From contig OZ017770.1 in assembly GCA_963969345.1 (NCBI GenBank), positions 5,527,246 to 5,591,245 on the forward strand: a stretch of 64,000 nt of DNA, written 5' to 3'. The translations under genes and the position numbers were made by a program. Positions 36,632 to 50,323 of the stretch are shown here, in pieces. Below the pieces are notes generated by a model. The model was not told the DNA's origin, made no database searches, and was given only the letters and a program-made list of their open reading frames with translations. The first letter of the stretch is position 1, and the number at the start of each line of letters is the position of its first letter. The stretch comes from Turbatrix aceti. Its lineage: Eukaryota; Nematoda; Chromadorea; Rhabditida; Panagrolaimidae.

Positions 36632-38530
36632 CCTATTAACGAACACCTTCAAAAAACAACACAAAATCGATATTTTTTGCATTTAACCGGTTCAAATAGT
36701 ATAAACGGTACAGTAAAAAATGATGTCGTTGTAAGAAACTTTTTGATACTCAACGTGTGTATTTATTGTATGGCTTTTTTAAAGCAGTTGTCTGTAATCT
36801 AACTATCACGATTTTTAAACTTAATTAGAAATTTAAATGATTTAAAAAAATTAAATATATACAGCTAAATGGGAAGGGAAATGCTATCTTATTTTTTGGG
36901 GATCTAAGGCCCCACTAAGTCCAACCATGACCCGATTATATTTTTGTTTATTTTTGAGGGTAATTTTTTTTTGCTAACATGTTGTATTTTTTGTGTCAGC
37001 AACCTGTAATAAATTGTACATACAAAGCTTGGATGTGGTCGAACTCAGGATGCACAGAAAGTAACAACTGCACGATAATTAGTTACTTAAAATGCGACAC
37101 ACCTTAACCCAGGGTGTTTCGCCTTCGTTCCCGCGTTTGAGTTATCGGCCACAAAATCTGAGGAGAAACGATAAATCATTTAAAATAAAGCTAATCGACG
37201 TTTGCTTTATTTATTAGCAGTCGTTTAGTTTTCTTTCAACAATATACATGTGGCTTTGTTTTTGTTGCCATTGCTTTTAGGCTAAAAACGTAGTCAAAAC
37301 GTCGTTTTTCTTTTTTTACATTTATTTGAACAATGAACAAGAAAAAAAGTCATCTGAAGATGAATTATGATGTGTTAGTCAGTGCACGCAGAATGAAGGG
37401 TCTTGAGTTCTCTATGGAATTCGAAAAAGCTGACAGGCTTTGGAAAGTGATAGGCGACAGATTTTTTAAGCCGGCTGCCAGCATGGCCCGCATTAGTATC
37501 AGGATTATTTATGGCCTCCTATCCTCCGTGCTGCTCCCTGATAAACTATTATCACAACGGCAGTATTGTGCAGTTTGTCATTTTAGTGTCTGTAATTTGT
37601 TTAAAAATGACCAGTTCGTAAATTTGGCTCTCAACTGACGGGCAGACGGCCGATAAATAGGTTTGTAAAATATGATTGATGACCTATCGCACGGATGCTA
37701 ACTTTTTCGAGGTCATTGCCCCCTGCATGTCGAGATTTAGAGTGGCACGGGTCGAGAATACTGTAAGATGAACTGCTGTCATACCCGAGAGTCACTTCAT
37801 GTCACACTGTTGTCCATGTGGAATTAATAGACTTTTGCTGCGGTTTTTGAACTCGAACTCTCCCTTGGCACGCGCAGGGGCGATTCACGATTGGCATATG
37901 CGAATTAGGCGGCAATCCCCTTGCTGCCAAAATTAGAAGGCTTTTGTTACTAAAAATTGTCTCGAGTACCCCTGTTTTATACATTATTCCAAATGAAAGT
38001 AATTCCCGCTTATCCAGTACAGTGAAAAATCCTTGTTGTGTGTGGCGCATAGTTTCTACTCCTTTTTTGGCAGTCAGTTTGGCTTGCAACTGTCCATCAT
38101 CGTGGGGATGGGTCTTCACTCAACTGGAGAAGAATCTCAATGCTACCATGAATTTTGAGATGTCAGTCAAGCTCTTGCTGTTCCCTATCAATAACTCAAC
38201 TTTTTTGCGGTCGTTTTTCACATCCAGTCAACTGATAAGCACCCGCTGGATAGAGCACCCTATTTCTTTCTTTGTTTTCCACCTTTTCACACATTTATCA
38301 AAAAACCAACTAAATGGAAAATTTATTTGCCTTGTTAATCGTATTTGCAACGGTTTTTTATGATTTATGACATCCCGCTTGCGATAGTTCGTGCATTTTC
38401 AGCTTGCAAGGGAGCATGTGTCATATAGTCATTTGATTACACGCTTCTTAGTCTGCTTTTATCACGTCCGTTCGTTTCCCCTCTCCTGGCCAATAAATTG
38501 TCAATTTGTTCGTTTTCAGTGTCATAAATT
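36632..38530. other. Intergenic, AT-rich
   Basis: 3' region of the kinase gene (AT-rich with several possible polyadenylation sites) and 5' region of the CUB-LDLa gene. No other gene supported. Confidence 0.55.
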
Positions 38531-39939
38531 ATGCGATGGTTAAAAATGATTTGTTTTGCCTGGAGTTTTATCTGCAGCGCAAATGGTAGTGTATCATTTA
38601 TGTCATTCGAACCAAGCGTGACCTACCTCGACGGCTTAAATCACTGGGACAGATGCAATCCCTATATTGGTCGAACCATCACTGGCAAATCGGGTGTCAT
38701 ATTTTCTCATACCAATTACGGGACGATGCCGTACAATTCATCTAAAAATTGTATTATAATGATAGTTGTACCTGTTGGCTATCAACTTAAAATCAAAATT
38801 CTTGATTTCAACGTGCCCGGCAACAGCGGCGTCTGCGACAAAGACTCTCTGCATGTTTTGGATGTAAGTGTACATAATTGCGTAATGATTGATTAAGTGG
38901 ATTGCAATGGATAACTTTTTTACAGCACCTGATAACAATAGATCCCACTCAGTTGTCGCAGACGGCGCACATCCAGCGAGATCCCGGTCCACTCATTGGC
39001 AACCTTTGCGGACAAATGAGCAACATCAATCAAACAACGATCGTTTCCACTCACAACGCGATGACGTTATGGTGGCATGCGGACAATAATGTGACCGGTC
39101 GAACCGAAGAAAGCGGATTTCGAATTTTGTGGACTGCTTTTAGAATACCTTCAAAGAACGGTCAGAAAACCGTTGAAGCCTGTTTCGTAAATTGATTTAT
39201 TTTGTTTTTAGATTTGTGTCATGCCGATGACGAATTCCGGTGTGGAAGCAGTGAGTGTATTCCGTCTTCGCTCGCATGCAACCAGTACGCTGATTGCGAA
39301 GACTCGTCCGACACGAACAGGCAAAGGCAGATCATGAATAATTGCAAGAGTAAGCGCTACCAGCTGACTGGCGTGAAACAATATCATCTGTTTAAATTTT
39401 CAGACATTGCAAATGACCTTCTAAGCACCCTTGACGGACCACACAAGCTGCTGGTATGCCTTGCCATTGTCTTTGTCGTCATTCTGGCAATGTGCCTAAT
39501 TGGCAGTCTGATTTATTGCCTCTGTGGTTGTTTTAACAAAAAACAAAATAAGCACAATAGTGCTTTGCCGGTCGACGGCGAACACACGCTAATGGGCTCG
39601 CCCCCTTTCGTTACCCTTAACAACGGTCCATATATGGCCTATCCTCCAGTGACGAATTATTATCCTTCGAAACACCCCGTGTACCCTTCCCCACATGGCA
39701 ACCCACCCGATGAAGTGACCAATACCACAACGACGGTCACCAAGTCCTCTTCAAATCAACCTCAGGTGATGAACAATGTATACCAACCGCTCGTAATGAA
39801 TCCTTCAATGACCAAATATGCTTATCAAATGTTAGATACATGTGGGAATTCCTATATTGTGCCTCCCCCACCAGCTACTCCTGCATACAGCGATTATACG
39901 TACATACGAACAGATGTCAATAACAGACTGGTTATATGA
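38531..39939 (+). CDS. Type I membrane protein with CUB and LDLa domains
   Basis: Four exons: 38531-38863, 38926-39160, 39212-39349, 39404-39939; 413 aa. A signal peptide (MRWLKMICFAWSFICSANG) is followed by a CUB-like domain (~40-175) with paired cysteines and several N-glycosylation sequons (NSS, NQT, NVT). One LDL-receptor class A repeat at ~190-232 shows the expected pattern (DEFRCGSSECIPSSLACN, then DCEDSSD). The transmembrane helix is ~251-275, followed by a Cys-rich juxtamembrane CLCGCF and a ~135-residue cytoplasmic tail rich in Pro, Tyr and Thr. In nematodes, CUB/LDLa membrane proteins often act as receptor auxiliary subunits (LEV-10, SOL, NETO types), but the single-CUB layout also fits LDLRAD2-like proteins. 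The ligand is unknown. Confidence 0.82.
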
Positions 39940-41743
39940 ATTGTCAGAAAATACAGATATAAATATGAGTGTAAATTTGTGTGGATTTTGTTCATTTTAC
40001 ACGATGTCGCTTTGTGCGCGCGTACCCGGGATTGTGATTTTTGAACACTTTGAAGATCGTGGTTTTGTTGGGTGTTTTGGCAGTCAGTCTTTGTTAATTT
40101 TAGCGTAAATGTCTTTTTTTACTTCTTTTTTACATATTTATTCGTTCGCAAACACTAATATTAGCAAACTAAAGTTCAATGCTTGTTTCATAATTTTCTT
40201 ACCTGCTGCAAAACATTTTATTAAAGAAAAACAATAATTTAGTAAATCAAACGAGTTTTAAAAATCGCGTTCCATTTTCTGAAATATGTAAGTGGTGCGT
40301 CATCATTTTGCCGATCGGACATTTCGAAATAGTCAGTTGAGAAAACACCGGATCAACGTGGTCTGCTCATTTGTTCCCCGTAGAGAGTAATGTTGTTCAT
40401 TTATACATATATTCTTTGTGTTTGTAACACAGTGCGTTCGACGTACAAGGAAGGATAGAAAGGAAAATAGGATGTGCACAGGTGCACTTAGTGTAAACAG
40501 ATAGCGATATATATATAAATTTAGAAAAACAAGCGCGACTGGCACGCTTGTTGTAGTCATGTAAAATTATTGTTTTAATTAATCACATGCTTTTAATAAA
40601 AAAAAAATTATACCGCTACCGCTGAATGTTGTTGTTTCTAGCATGCCATGTGATTTAGTCTTGGTTGTTTGTCCTTCGTATTTTTGAAAATAGCGCATAC
40701 AATTTTTGTAATGCTTTTCTTAACTCTATTAAGTGGTACTCACAGTTCCACGAAATTCAGGACATTTTTTATTTGCTTGTAGTTGATCATTGTTTTATGA
40801 GATTTTCTTTTTTTCTGCGTGTTTTGAGAAAATCCACGTTAGTCTGAAACGATGTATGTATGGAAAATATAGTTTTTTTTACGAGTTTCATGTTACCTAG
40901 CGCGTGCATTGTGCACATGTTCTGGTTGCTCAGCCAGACAAAAAGTGTATTTCGACAGAACAGAAAAAGTAAAAAAACCGATGAATCATCCGAAAAATAC
41001 GCTGTCGTCATTTTTGTTTGCTTTTTCATGCTGACAATAATATTTAAAGCCTTCCCCAGATATCAGACGTGTCACAAGTGAGGTGCTTCGCCTTCGCTCC
41101 TCACCTGAATACTCATACCGTTATTCGTGAAGCGGCGTTTCGCTTTTCGAAAAACGCATTGTTTCCTCAAGTGTTAATTATTAGATTAAATCAGATGCAA
41201 TGGATTGACAAGCCACAAGCGTGTGGCTTGATGGATGCTTCTGTTTCCAGACTCTGGCAAAGATATTGATCTTTTTACGTGTTCTGATGCGCACCTGAGA
41301 CGCAATAGTATTCACCGCGGACTCCGATTTATACAACCACTTCCAGTCTACCTCGTAGAGAGCGGAAGTATGCGTAACACGTCGTGTTTTCATAGACATT
41401 GTGCTTTCTGCTTTCTGCGAAGGTCTTTTACGAAAGTCGAAAATGTCCCTTTTTTTTCCATAACCTCACCGGGCGTCGGGAGGATTGTTTGATTGTTTAC
41501 TTTTTTCTAACCTCCGCGTTTCTCTGGTTATGTTGCTGCCTAGTTACCGGGTGAAATAATCAATTTTTGAGCAAAAATTGCTGACGACTCTGTTTTTTAC
41601 GTGGTTGACGTCGCACCGACGTTCTGTAGAGAATATTATTTTGATCGCGTCGCATATGTAATTATTTAAACAATCGCTTGTCAGCTGACGGAAGTCATAC
41701 ATACAGCTATACATAGTAAATAATTTCAGAAAGTCAGTGAATC
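39940..41743. other. Intergenic, AT-rich
   Basis: No gene supported. A perfect 9-bp-stem hairpin (arm CAAGCCACA, loop AGCG) lies at 41209-41230. The end of the stretch is the 5' region of the CYSTM gene. Confidence 0.55.
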
Positions 41744-42097
41744 ATGTCCGGTCCCCCACCATACAACCCAGTAAGTTTTGATTTTTTTGACATTTTCTTC
41801 CAGCAGTCTCATGCTTTGCTTCATGAGTTAAACATACTTCTCTTCTGTCTCCTAAGTTGCGCTTTATCTCTTTAGCAACCTAACTATAATTACAATTATC
41901 CTCCTCCTCAGCAACAACAGTACGGCTACTACCCTCCACCTGGCCCCCAGCAGGGCTACTACCCCCAGCAACCCCAACAACCCCAAGTTGTCTACGTCGA
42001 GGACCGAAATCGTGGACGTGGAGGTGGAAACGATTGCTGTCTATGGGCGTTACTGGCATGCTGCTGCGGTTGCTGCCTCGCTGAATGCTGTGATTAA
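41744..42097 (+). CDS. CYSTM-type cysteine-rich tail-anchored peptide, 82 aa
   Basis: Two exons, 41744-41770 (nine codons) and 41876-42097, phase 0. The N-terminal two thirds are Pro/Gln/Tyr-rich (MSGPPPYNP, then repeats of YYPPPGPQQGYYPQQ). A basic linker RNRGRGGGN precedes the C-terminal block DCCLWALLACCCGCCLAECC. This layout is the CYSTM module: a disordered Gly/Pro/Gln/Tyr head and a short Cys-rich hydrophobic helix that anchors in membranes, linked to stress resistance across eukaryotes. The gene is easy to miss because of its tiny first exon. Calcium-binding annexin-like or cuticle roles are less likely. Confidence 0.85.
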
Positions 42098-43314
42098 TTC
42101 AACACAAAAAAAAAGTTTCAACGCGTCAAAAATTATTCATTCATCCTTTCCACACCCTTTGCACTTAATTGTCATGTGGATTATTGTTTTATCCTAAACA
42201 CTTTGCATTACAAATAAAAAAGTTTGAATTCTTGAAAGATGTGATAATTCATTCCATCTCAGGGCAAAGTATCGACACAACTGGCACACTTCGAGAATGA
42301 TGCTCAAATGCGTTTAATTTTTTCTGATTTCGCACACTCAGTTGTGCTTTCTCACCTCGCTTGTCAAATCGACCGATTTTCTGGGAAATTTACATTCGAC
42401 TAACGGAAAAAGAGGTGGGGTTGGGACCCTGAAAGAAGGAACAAATCACGTAAAAAATATTTGTTTATAACATTTAATTTTTTTGTAAACAAAAATTATG
42501 TGACAACTAGATTATTTTTAATTTTGTTGTTGAAGTAACCTAATAACTGACTTTTGAACCAAACAAAACTGGATGACCCTAAAGTACAAAAATCATGCAT
42601 GGAGAGTACTACCTGGGAAAATTCCCTTCTATGACGAATTTGAAAAAAATTGTCCGTTACTGTTATTGATAAGCCAATGATTTTTGTGAGGGTTTTACGA
42701 TCCAATTTTTTTTCCTGCTAAACATGTGATTTAATTGCGTGCTGATAAATAAGACAATATACGATTTTACTCAGTGTCAATAAATTGGCGTCATTTTTTT
42801 TAAATGATCACTCATTGATCATAGCTCAGGATCACTAAGTCATCAGTGCGCTTTGTATGTTGCACCGGTGACTACAACGAGAGACCTACGCTGTTGTAGA
42901 CACAACCCCGATCATGTGATTTTTACGCTCTGTTCTGACAACTTTCTTCGTTATTTAAAAAAAAAATGATCACATAAGTTTAAGCGAATACGACAACATT
43001 GTGCGCACTACGGACCAATCAGCTGAAAAAGAGCAGAGATAGGTCAGGCCTCTGGTCTTGAGCCGGCCCGCAGGCATTTGTTACGACTCTTAAACGCATT
43101 GATTTTTTGTAGGTGCATATAATGTGGTGATCGTCGAGCACCCATTGCTCTTCATCGCCTGCACATGTAACGTACGTTACACCTAGTGCTCAGGATAATT
43201 TTTTTCGTTTAACTTTTTTGCTGCCATGTCGCACTGAAGATACGTTGTTGTGGCGGGTTCGAGTTGCTCATTCTTTATAGTTTCTTATTGTTGCTAGTTT
43301 GTTTAGTATCTAAA
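42098..43314. other. Intergenic
   Basis: 3' region of the CYSTM gene, with AATAAA near 42213, and 5' region of the nuclear receptor. No other gene seen. Confidence 0.6.
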
Positions 43315-44760
43315 ATGCCGGTTATCAAATGCGCTGTCTGCGATGACAGTAAAACAGCGGGCAGACACTACGGCGTAAGCTGTTGTTTAGGATGCAAAAG
43401 CTTTTTTCGCAGGTCTGATATCTGTTCTCTCCGTCAGATAATCTCAAACAACATCTTTTTTTAGAGCTGTTGTGCGAAAGAGAACGTATTTCTGCGAAAG
43501 AAATGGCAATTGCGATGTATCTGAACGGTCGGGCCGACAGTCATGCCGTGCTTGCCGTCTCAAAAAGTGCTACGAGATTGGTATGTGTCGAGAGGCTCTC
43601 CATCCGCAGCGCGATCTTTTCGGACGAAAAAGCGACCAATGCCCAAGCGTTGCATCTTCAAATGAATCATCTTGTGATACATCTCCCAGCATGGCCTCAG
43701 ATCTCAAATACATGAGAACGTTGATAGAAATGGATCGCAGAATTAGAGAAAAAAAGTTGGAGAAACTAAGAGTGCAACATGAAGCTAAAGTTTTGACTCT
43801 TGCTACCGGGACTGCTCGGTTCCACCAAGTCAGTGATTTTTTTAAACAAATCGGTTGCTGATTGGGTAAACTTTGTAGACCAATCAAGATTTCTACAATA
43901 CCGACGGGTTGCGACTTGCTTCCATGACCGATATGATAGCTGTGACTTCCGAAGAGCTTTACGCCATGCTCGAGTGGACTACCTGTTTAAAAGACTTTCA
44001 AACACTGCCCATGAATGTTAGAACACGGTTACTGAGAAGATTTTCATTCTGCCACCTTGTATTGGAATTTTGTTACCACACTGCTAAAAGCAATATCAAT
44101 GATGTTTTGTTGTTTCCCAATGACAGCTGCATGCCTCGTTTTGCAAGCACATTACCTATTGAGAAACAAGTATGTTAAGCCTGTGTTTGTCGGAAAATTA
44201 CGGGTGAATGTACTTGCACTTTTACAGAAAGTCGTTTCCGCAGAACGATTGTGGCGTCAAGATAAGCTGTACAACAACATGACAGCTCGCTGCATCGATG
44301 ACGTATCCATGCCGATGCGCAAAATGCAACTCACGGAAGAAGAATTTGTATACCTCAAACTGATTTTGTTGCTCCGAAATGACGGAGCAGTAATGTGTAA
44401 GCATTTTGCTTTTTTTCAAATCTTATGACGGAACTAGCATTGCAGTTACAGGCGAGCATGAAATGGCAGAGGAAGTCAACCAGCAGATCACTGCAATGCG
44501 GGATCAAGCCGCAAAATCACTTTTTGCATACTACAAATCGATTAATTTGAATAATTATGAAGGTAGGCAGAATATAATCCGATCGCATTTATTATCTGTA
44601 AACGCGATTGTTTTCAGAACGCTTTGGCAATGTTTTGCTTTCTGTGTCGGGTATACTTAGCGCGGTGTTAGCGGTCCAAGAAAGCTATCACATTATGCGA
44701 CTGTTCGACATCGTGCCCTTCGACAAAATATCTCAGGAATTTCTTTTTTCATCCGATTGA
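43315..44760 (+). CDS. Nuclear hormone receptor (nematode NHR type)
   Basis: Six exons: 43315-43412, 43465-43828, 43879-44169, 44228-44396, 44446-44562, 44618-44760; 393 aa. The DNA-binding domain lies at the extreme N-terminus: first zinc finger C6-x2-C9 and C24-x2-C27, P-box-containing [13 protein letters not shown], second finger C43, C49, C60, C63 with [16 protein letters not shown]. The P-box differs from the classic CEGCKGFFRR, as in the expanded nematode NHR families. A basic/coiled hinge ([13 protein letters not shown], near 43740-43790) leads to a divergent ligand-binding domain that is mostly helical and ends in [17 protein letters not shown]. The ligand cannot be predicted. One acceptor choice (TTGCAG at 44445) was set by phase. 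Confidence 0.9.
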
Positions 44761-47700
44761 TTGTCCTTTGTTCCAAAAAAATTGTCTTTACGCTTTTTTG
44801 TCTGCAAAAAAAATAAAAGTAAGCCGCTAACTTTGTGCTCGGTTTAGATATGAATGAAATGAAAGAAATTAATAACCAGAATTTAATAAAATGTACTTTT
44901 ACCTTTCGGATAAATAAATCTTCGCTATTCAGACATCGAGAAATTCTTTAGAAAAAATGTTGTAGAAAGCGTGCTGCACCTTCAATGTAAGTTCTGTGCC
45001 TTTAAAAAATGTTATCCCATGTTTCTCCCAATGAAAAAAACCACACATGCTTTGTCCGTATGAATGGTCACCGTTAGAGAAATAACACTTTGGACTGCGA
45101 AAAATGCATTGTTGGTATTTTTATTTGTTTCGTTGTTGCCCGCCGAGTCTGCCTTCCATCGGTTTGAAAACAATATTTTTTTTTGTCAGAAGTAGAAAGC
45201 AGCACCAGTTATACTCTCAATAAAAAACTTTTTAAACAGAAATCACACAATAAAAAATGTTTTTTACGACAGCAAAAAAAATAAAATCTAATTTCTCTTT
45301 TTTTTGAATTCAGATGTTGCCTAATAGTTGTTTATGACGTGTGAAAATGACGAGTTATTTGTAATACTTTTCAACTGTTATGCAACTGAGTATCCAACAC
45401 CGCACGTTTACGTACCCGGATAAACGAAGAGTAATTCAGCGACTGGTGGATCAACATGAATCCCTTTGTCGATAAGCTGAGTAATACACTGTCCAAAAAA
45501 AGAGAGGTGCTATTTGTAGATTGCATTTATTGTTTGTTACGTACCATCATTTTGAATTTTTGATAGAATAAACAAAAGGTTGCTAAAATAAAGGATGCTT
45601 TAGGCTGGAAAAACCCGCGAACAAAAGATGCCTGAAGATTTGTTGTTTCACGTGTTGCTGTATTATTGTAGCTTTTTTTTCGTAAAGGTAATTAGGGTTT
45701 TAGAAATGCACATGTGTTGTTTGCAAGCCATTTTCGACTTCATATAGGCCGAGGTGGGGCACTGATTGCGTCATTGATAACTGATTGCTGGGCTTGTTGT
45801 GCACTTTTGGATTAAAGCTCAGTTCCACTTGGTTGAAACAGTGAAACTATTTTACAGTCGACGTAAATTTTGTTGATACTATTGCTTTTTTTAGATTTTT
45901 GTTATTGATGGCTGATTGTTTTGTAAAAACCAATCATTCTTCTTTTGTCCGTAATTTTTCTCCCTCGCTGTTCGTAACCTCAGCGTTTGAGCATTGTACA
46001 ACTCCGATATAAAAGCCTAAAACAATTCACAAAAACAAGCATTGCAAGTTTTCAGGCAGCACGTCCGGAAGTTTACGGCTCATTATTTGAACTTGGCCCT
46101 TTTCTGAGTGTTTGTCAATCGATGAAATCAAACGTTGCGTGCGAACTTACGCTCACAACGCAATCAAGGACAGTCTGTTGACTGTTTGCGCTGCTTTGAC
46201 TTGGTTGTGGCCTTTCAAGATAAAAAATGAGCGGCGAAGGTACACTGCTTTTTTTTCCTCCTGCTGCCAGTGCAAGTTTTTTTCTCTATGTCAGTATCAC
46301 AAAGCCTGACTTCTTGACTTGCGTGTTGACCCAAGGTAGCAGGAAACGGGTGAGATGAGCTAACCCGAATATCACCGGATACAAACATGTTCCGTGTCAT
46401 TCTTTCCTGCATTCGGGGAGTACCAATAAGACTGAACACAGTAAGGCTAGTATCATTTTTCGAAGCCAATTTTCTTGACGTCATGTACAGACGCCAAATG
46501 ACAATAATTTTCTTGCAATGGAGCTGATGGTATGAAATCAACTTCTTCTCTTCCCTTTTCGACCCTGACACTTCTCAACTTGTTTGCTTCGTGCCGGCAA
46601 ATCAAATGATTTAGTGCGTTGCGTTCCCTTGCGGTTCTTACTCGAAAGGTGTGTTTTTGTAAACTCACATTCGAGTGCTCTTTCATGTAATAATAACCTT
46701 CCATACAATTATTTATTGCGTTAAAGATTAACGTTTTTTTAATCTTTGTTGCTGACTGCCAAGGATTGTTAGCGGGCAGTCAATTTACAACGGACGATTC
46801 TACGTCGTAAAAGAGGGGTGCTACAACAACTGAATGTTTTCCTTATTTTAGCAAAATTTTAATGCTTCTACATTCCATGTTTTTCTTAATAATCCTCATC
46901 CATGCTATTCAATTGCATCTTTCATTTGTACAACTTTTTTTCACCGTTATGCAATAATTATCATAAGCATATGCTAGATGATATAACACGTTGTAGTGAA
47001 AAAAACGTGAAGAAGTGTTTTGATACACTTGATCTGCGTAGCGCACATTTTAAGTGTTACGGTCCGCATCGTGTTTCTATTTGAAAATGGCAGTTCGCTT
47101 TTCAAATTGCTTTGGCATACCATGATTGATAGTTTCGAATGAACCCCCCAAGTTCAAATCTCTCAATTAGTTCTAACCTTGACTGGAATCCTGTTTGGTA
47201 ATCAACTCACGATGTCAAAATATATCAGCCATAGTCACTGCACATCATCGCATCAGGACACGTTTTGCACACAACTACCTCTGCTTCAGCATATTTAAAT
47301 CCGCCTTTCGCTTTTTTTGTATCGCATATAGGCCCAGTGCTGCGCTTCAATCGTACCCTCCCTGTAATACTCCTTCCTGTCGACATGGGCCCTTCGATTG
47401 CACAGAACGTGTTCAAGAACAAGGTCACCCATAATCAAGTTCTGCAACGCATTACTCATGACTGTGTCCCTTTTTTTCAGTTTACCACGTTCACGGTGGT
47501 TGGAAAAGCAGACAATGTTCCATAAAAAAACAACTGTGGACTGACAGTCATTTATGTCGGGCGCGAAACGATTTTTGTGGTGCCCATTCATCTTCTGAAG
47601 ATCAGGGTTATGCTTTGCTTTAAAGATTGGAAGTTACTCCACTCGGAGATGGAACTTTTGCGTGATTGCGAGGTGTTGTTTTATTAGTGGATGCAACAGA

Positions 47701-50235
47701 ATGTTTGTTCCGAGTCATGCTCATGGCGTAACCTTGCCCTATTGGACCAAAACCGGTCTTTTTCTAAACACCGCGCAAATCATTAAGCGCAACCTCCTTC
47801 ACTTTTCGTTTACGCTTTTACACGTGCATGTTATGCCACAAGGGTACATGGTAGAATTAAAAGTTACGGCTTTGGAACTTGTATTTCTAGCTATTTTTTC
47901 TTCAACAGTTATATAAATCCGCTTTTTTGGTATTACGTCCTGATGATGGTGTTTGTCTTTGCGACGATTATTTACTTTCTATTTTTCTATAAACCAATGC
48001 ATGACAGAGACCCGGGCCAGATTTATGTCTGCCTTTGTATAACACGTTTTTAACATAAAAAAGGAACAGAAAACAGACATTTCTGGGCGAGGCAACCTTT
48101 CTGCCTGTCTTATGACCTTTTCCAACAAAAAGTTTTTGAATTTTATCGTATTTTTATCTCCGTTGGCGCAACAAAAACATTTTAAAAATGTTAGTGCGCG
48201 CAATTCGTTTCAAGATTTAATATTTGTAGAAATACAGCTTAATCTTTTGCTGCTGACACCTGACTCACTGTTTTTTCTAAAAAAAATAACAGCCCGTCTT
48301 CATGACGTGTTTGTTCAATTGAATTCATTCATGCTAAAACACGTAATGGTGTTGTCACTTCCAAAAATATAAGCAGGAACAGACATTTTTGAAAAAAAAA
48401 TATTATCGACAGTGAAGTGTCAGTCAGAGCAGTCCCTTGTGCTTCCCAGCAGCACCGGTGAACGTGATTACGTAAAACTGTTGTCGGTGTGCATAACGTT
48501 TTTGTCGTACCGTTTATCACCGATCACTTACAAGAAAAATTGATTTGTACAATCACAAGTTTTTCTGGCACATCTCTTGGTGAGGGCGGTACCCGCATAT
48601 TTATACTGCAACAAAAACCGAGCACGTGTGTTAAGCTACCATTAATTTTATTGCTTCTCACCAATATACTCTTTTTTTTCGACAAAAGTATGCCTGCCCT
48701 CATGTTCACGATCAAAAATGTCGTTCGGGAAGGAGTTTTAGAAATCCTATAGTTTGTCTAATAATTTTTTTGTTGAGACATAAAAGTTTCGGCGCGCGCC
48801 TTAGCAGTTGCTTTCATTTGTTTTTATAAATGTCAGGATGACCCTAGACCTAGTGGCTGGAAAGAATATGTGTTCTGTCTTTTGATAAGTAAAAGGAGTT
48901 GAAAAAGATATGTTGCACAAGCTGACGCTTTGCTGCGAACTTCTTTTTCCTCGTTTTTTTAAAGCATTGTTCTTTTTTTATCGCGAATAACTTTTTTTAG
49001 TACTCATCTGTGATTTGGTTTTCTTAAACAATAATAAAAGCATTTTTATTTGTACGTAGAATTTTCTTTAGTAACGATACTGAACAAAGTTGTCCAAAAA
49101 TGCGTATTTTTTAAGTAATACCCTTTTTTTATTCAAGTGCAAGTTGTACACTTTTATTTGGGAACAGATTTCTCTTTCATTCAGCCAAATTGCCCCCTAC
49201 TTTCAAATTGCATAAGTGCGAATAATAAATGCCCTTTGCATAGAGGTTCAACCGGTCTGGAATACTTTTAACCAGCAATTTTTTATTTCTTCTATAATTC
49301 AGAGCAGGCATGACTTTCAGCTGACATTTTTTAAAATATTCTTATAGTTGGCAAACTCGTCTTTGGCCCAGATTGTGGAGTTCGATGGAACCAACCTGTT
49401 GTCAACAGTGATCGGCTCTTGCGCACAAACAAATAAAAGGGTAACCATGAATCAAAAACAGACAACCTATGACATGACGCATAATTTTGTTTAAAATCAG
49501 TCCAATCACAAAAAAATGCAATAGTGCGACTAACGTTTTTTGCCCCCGCTCCCTGTCGATCACTCGATAAGTTCATCCAAAAATAATCATCAAACAGTGC
49601 CTTGCATCACTTTATACTTGTCAGAAGTACGTTATTGCAGTGCGTTCCTTCGACTCTTTCAAGGCAACACTTTTTTACCTTCATTTTCTTCCTACCTTTT
49701 TGTTACCATGCATATGATTAAATCAATCGACAAATGTTTTCGTGAGACGATGTATGACCGTTATCGTGACTATATTTCTTTTTGTAATGCATTGGGGGCC
49801 TTTTTTCTGTCTTCAAATCATAAAATATGTATTTCTATTTTCTTTACATTATGCAACGTTTTTTTAAATGTTCAAATGAATTCCGATAGCTCCCTACGCT
49901 TGTGGTTTATGTGTTTTAAAATAATTTTTAAGAAATGTTGAAGCCAAATTTTTTGAACAAAAAATGGGGTTGGTTTTTTGAATGTAAATTTTGAACGTCG
50001 GTTTTTGGCATTTTTTGCCCATTTTTTCCCCACATGGCCAATCAAGTCGTTTTATTCACATATGTACTTACTTCTGCAATGTATTCAAACACGTAATTGC
50101 TTCTTTTTTTTATCAAAGCGGTCAATGGTTTTTTCGGTTTTCAAACTAGCTGTTTTTACTTTCCTTCCGTTTCATCGAAGACGCGAATTTTCGCGTGTTT
50201 GGCTTATCTTATCGGCTGCGTGTTTTCTTGCACTT
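44761..50235. other. Intergenic, ~5.5 kb, AT-rich
   Basis: No supported gene. The first part is the 3' region of the nuclear receptor. A minus-strand stretch at 47.2-47.6 kb shows frameshifted coding-like sequence that might be an old transposase remnant. Elsewhere only T-rich open frames without splice structure. Confidence 0.5.
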
Positions 50236-50323
50236 GACAGAGCTCATATTTTTTTTTTTATTTTTTTTTTTATTTCACCATTACTCAGTGGTTAGTTATC
50301 ATTAGACCAGACAGAGCTCATAT
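50236..50323 (-). mobile_element. 60-bp LINE 3'-end stub with 14-bp TSD
   Basis: Body 50250-50309, flanked by identical GACAGAGCTCATAT at 50236-50249 and 50310-50323. Its reverse complement reads TGGTCTAATGATAACTAACC and continues through ACTGAGTAATGGTGAAATAA to an A-rich tail. It matches the last ~45 bp of the LINE that ends at 16592. It is an extremely 5'-truncated, recent-looking insertion of the same family in the opposite orientation. Confidence 0.93.

Noticed and set aside
37802..38119. 105-codon minus-strand frame
   Set aside because: No domain, ATG context or splice sites; composition like random sequence.
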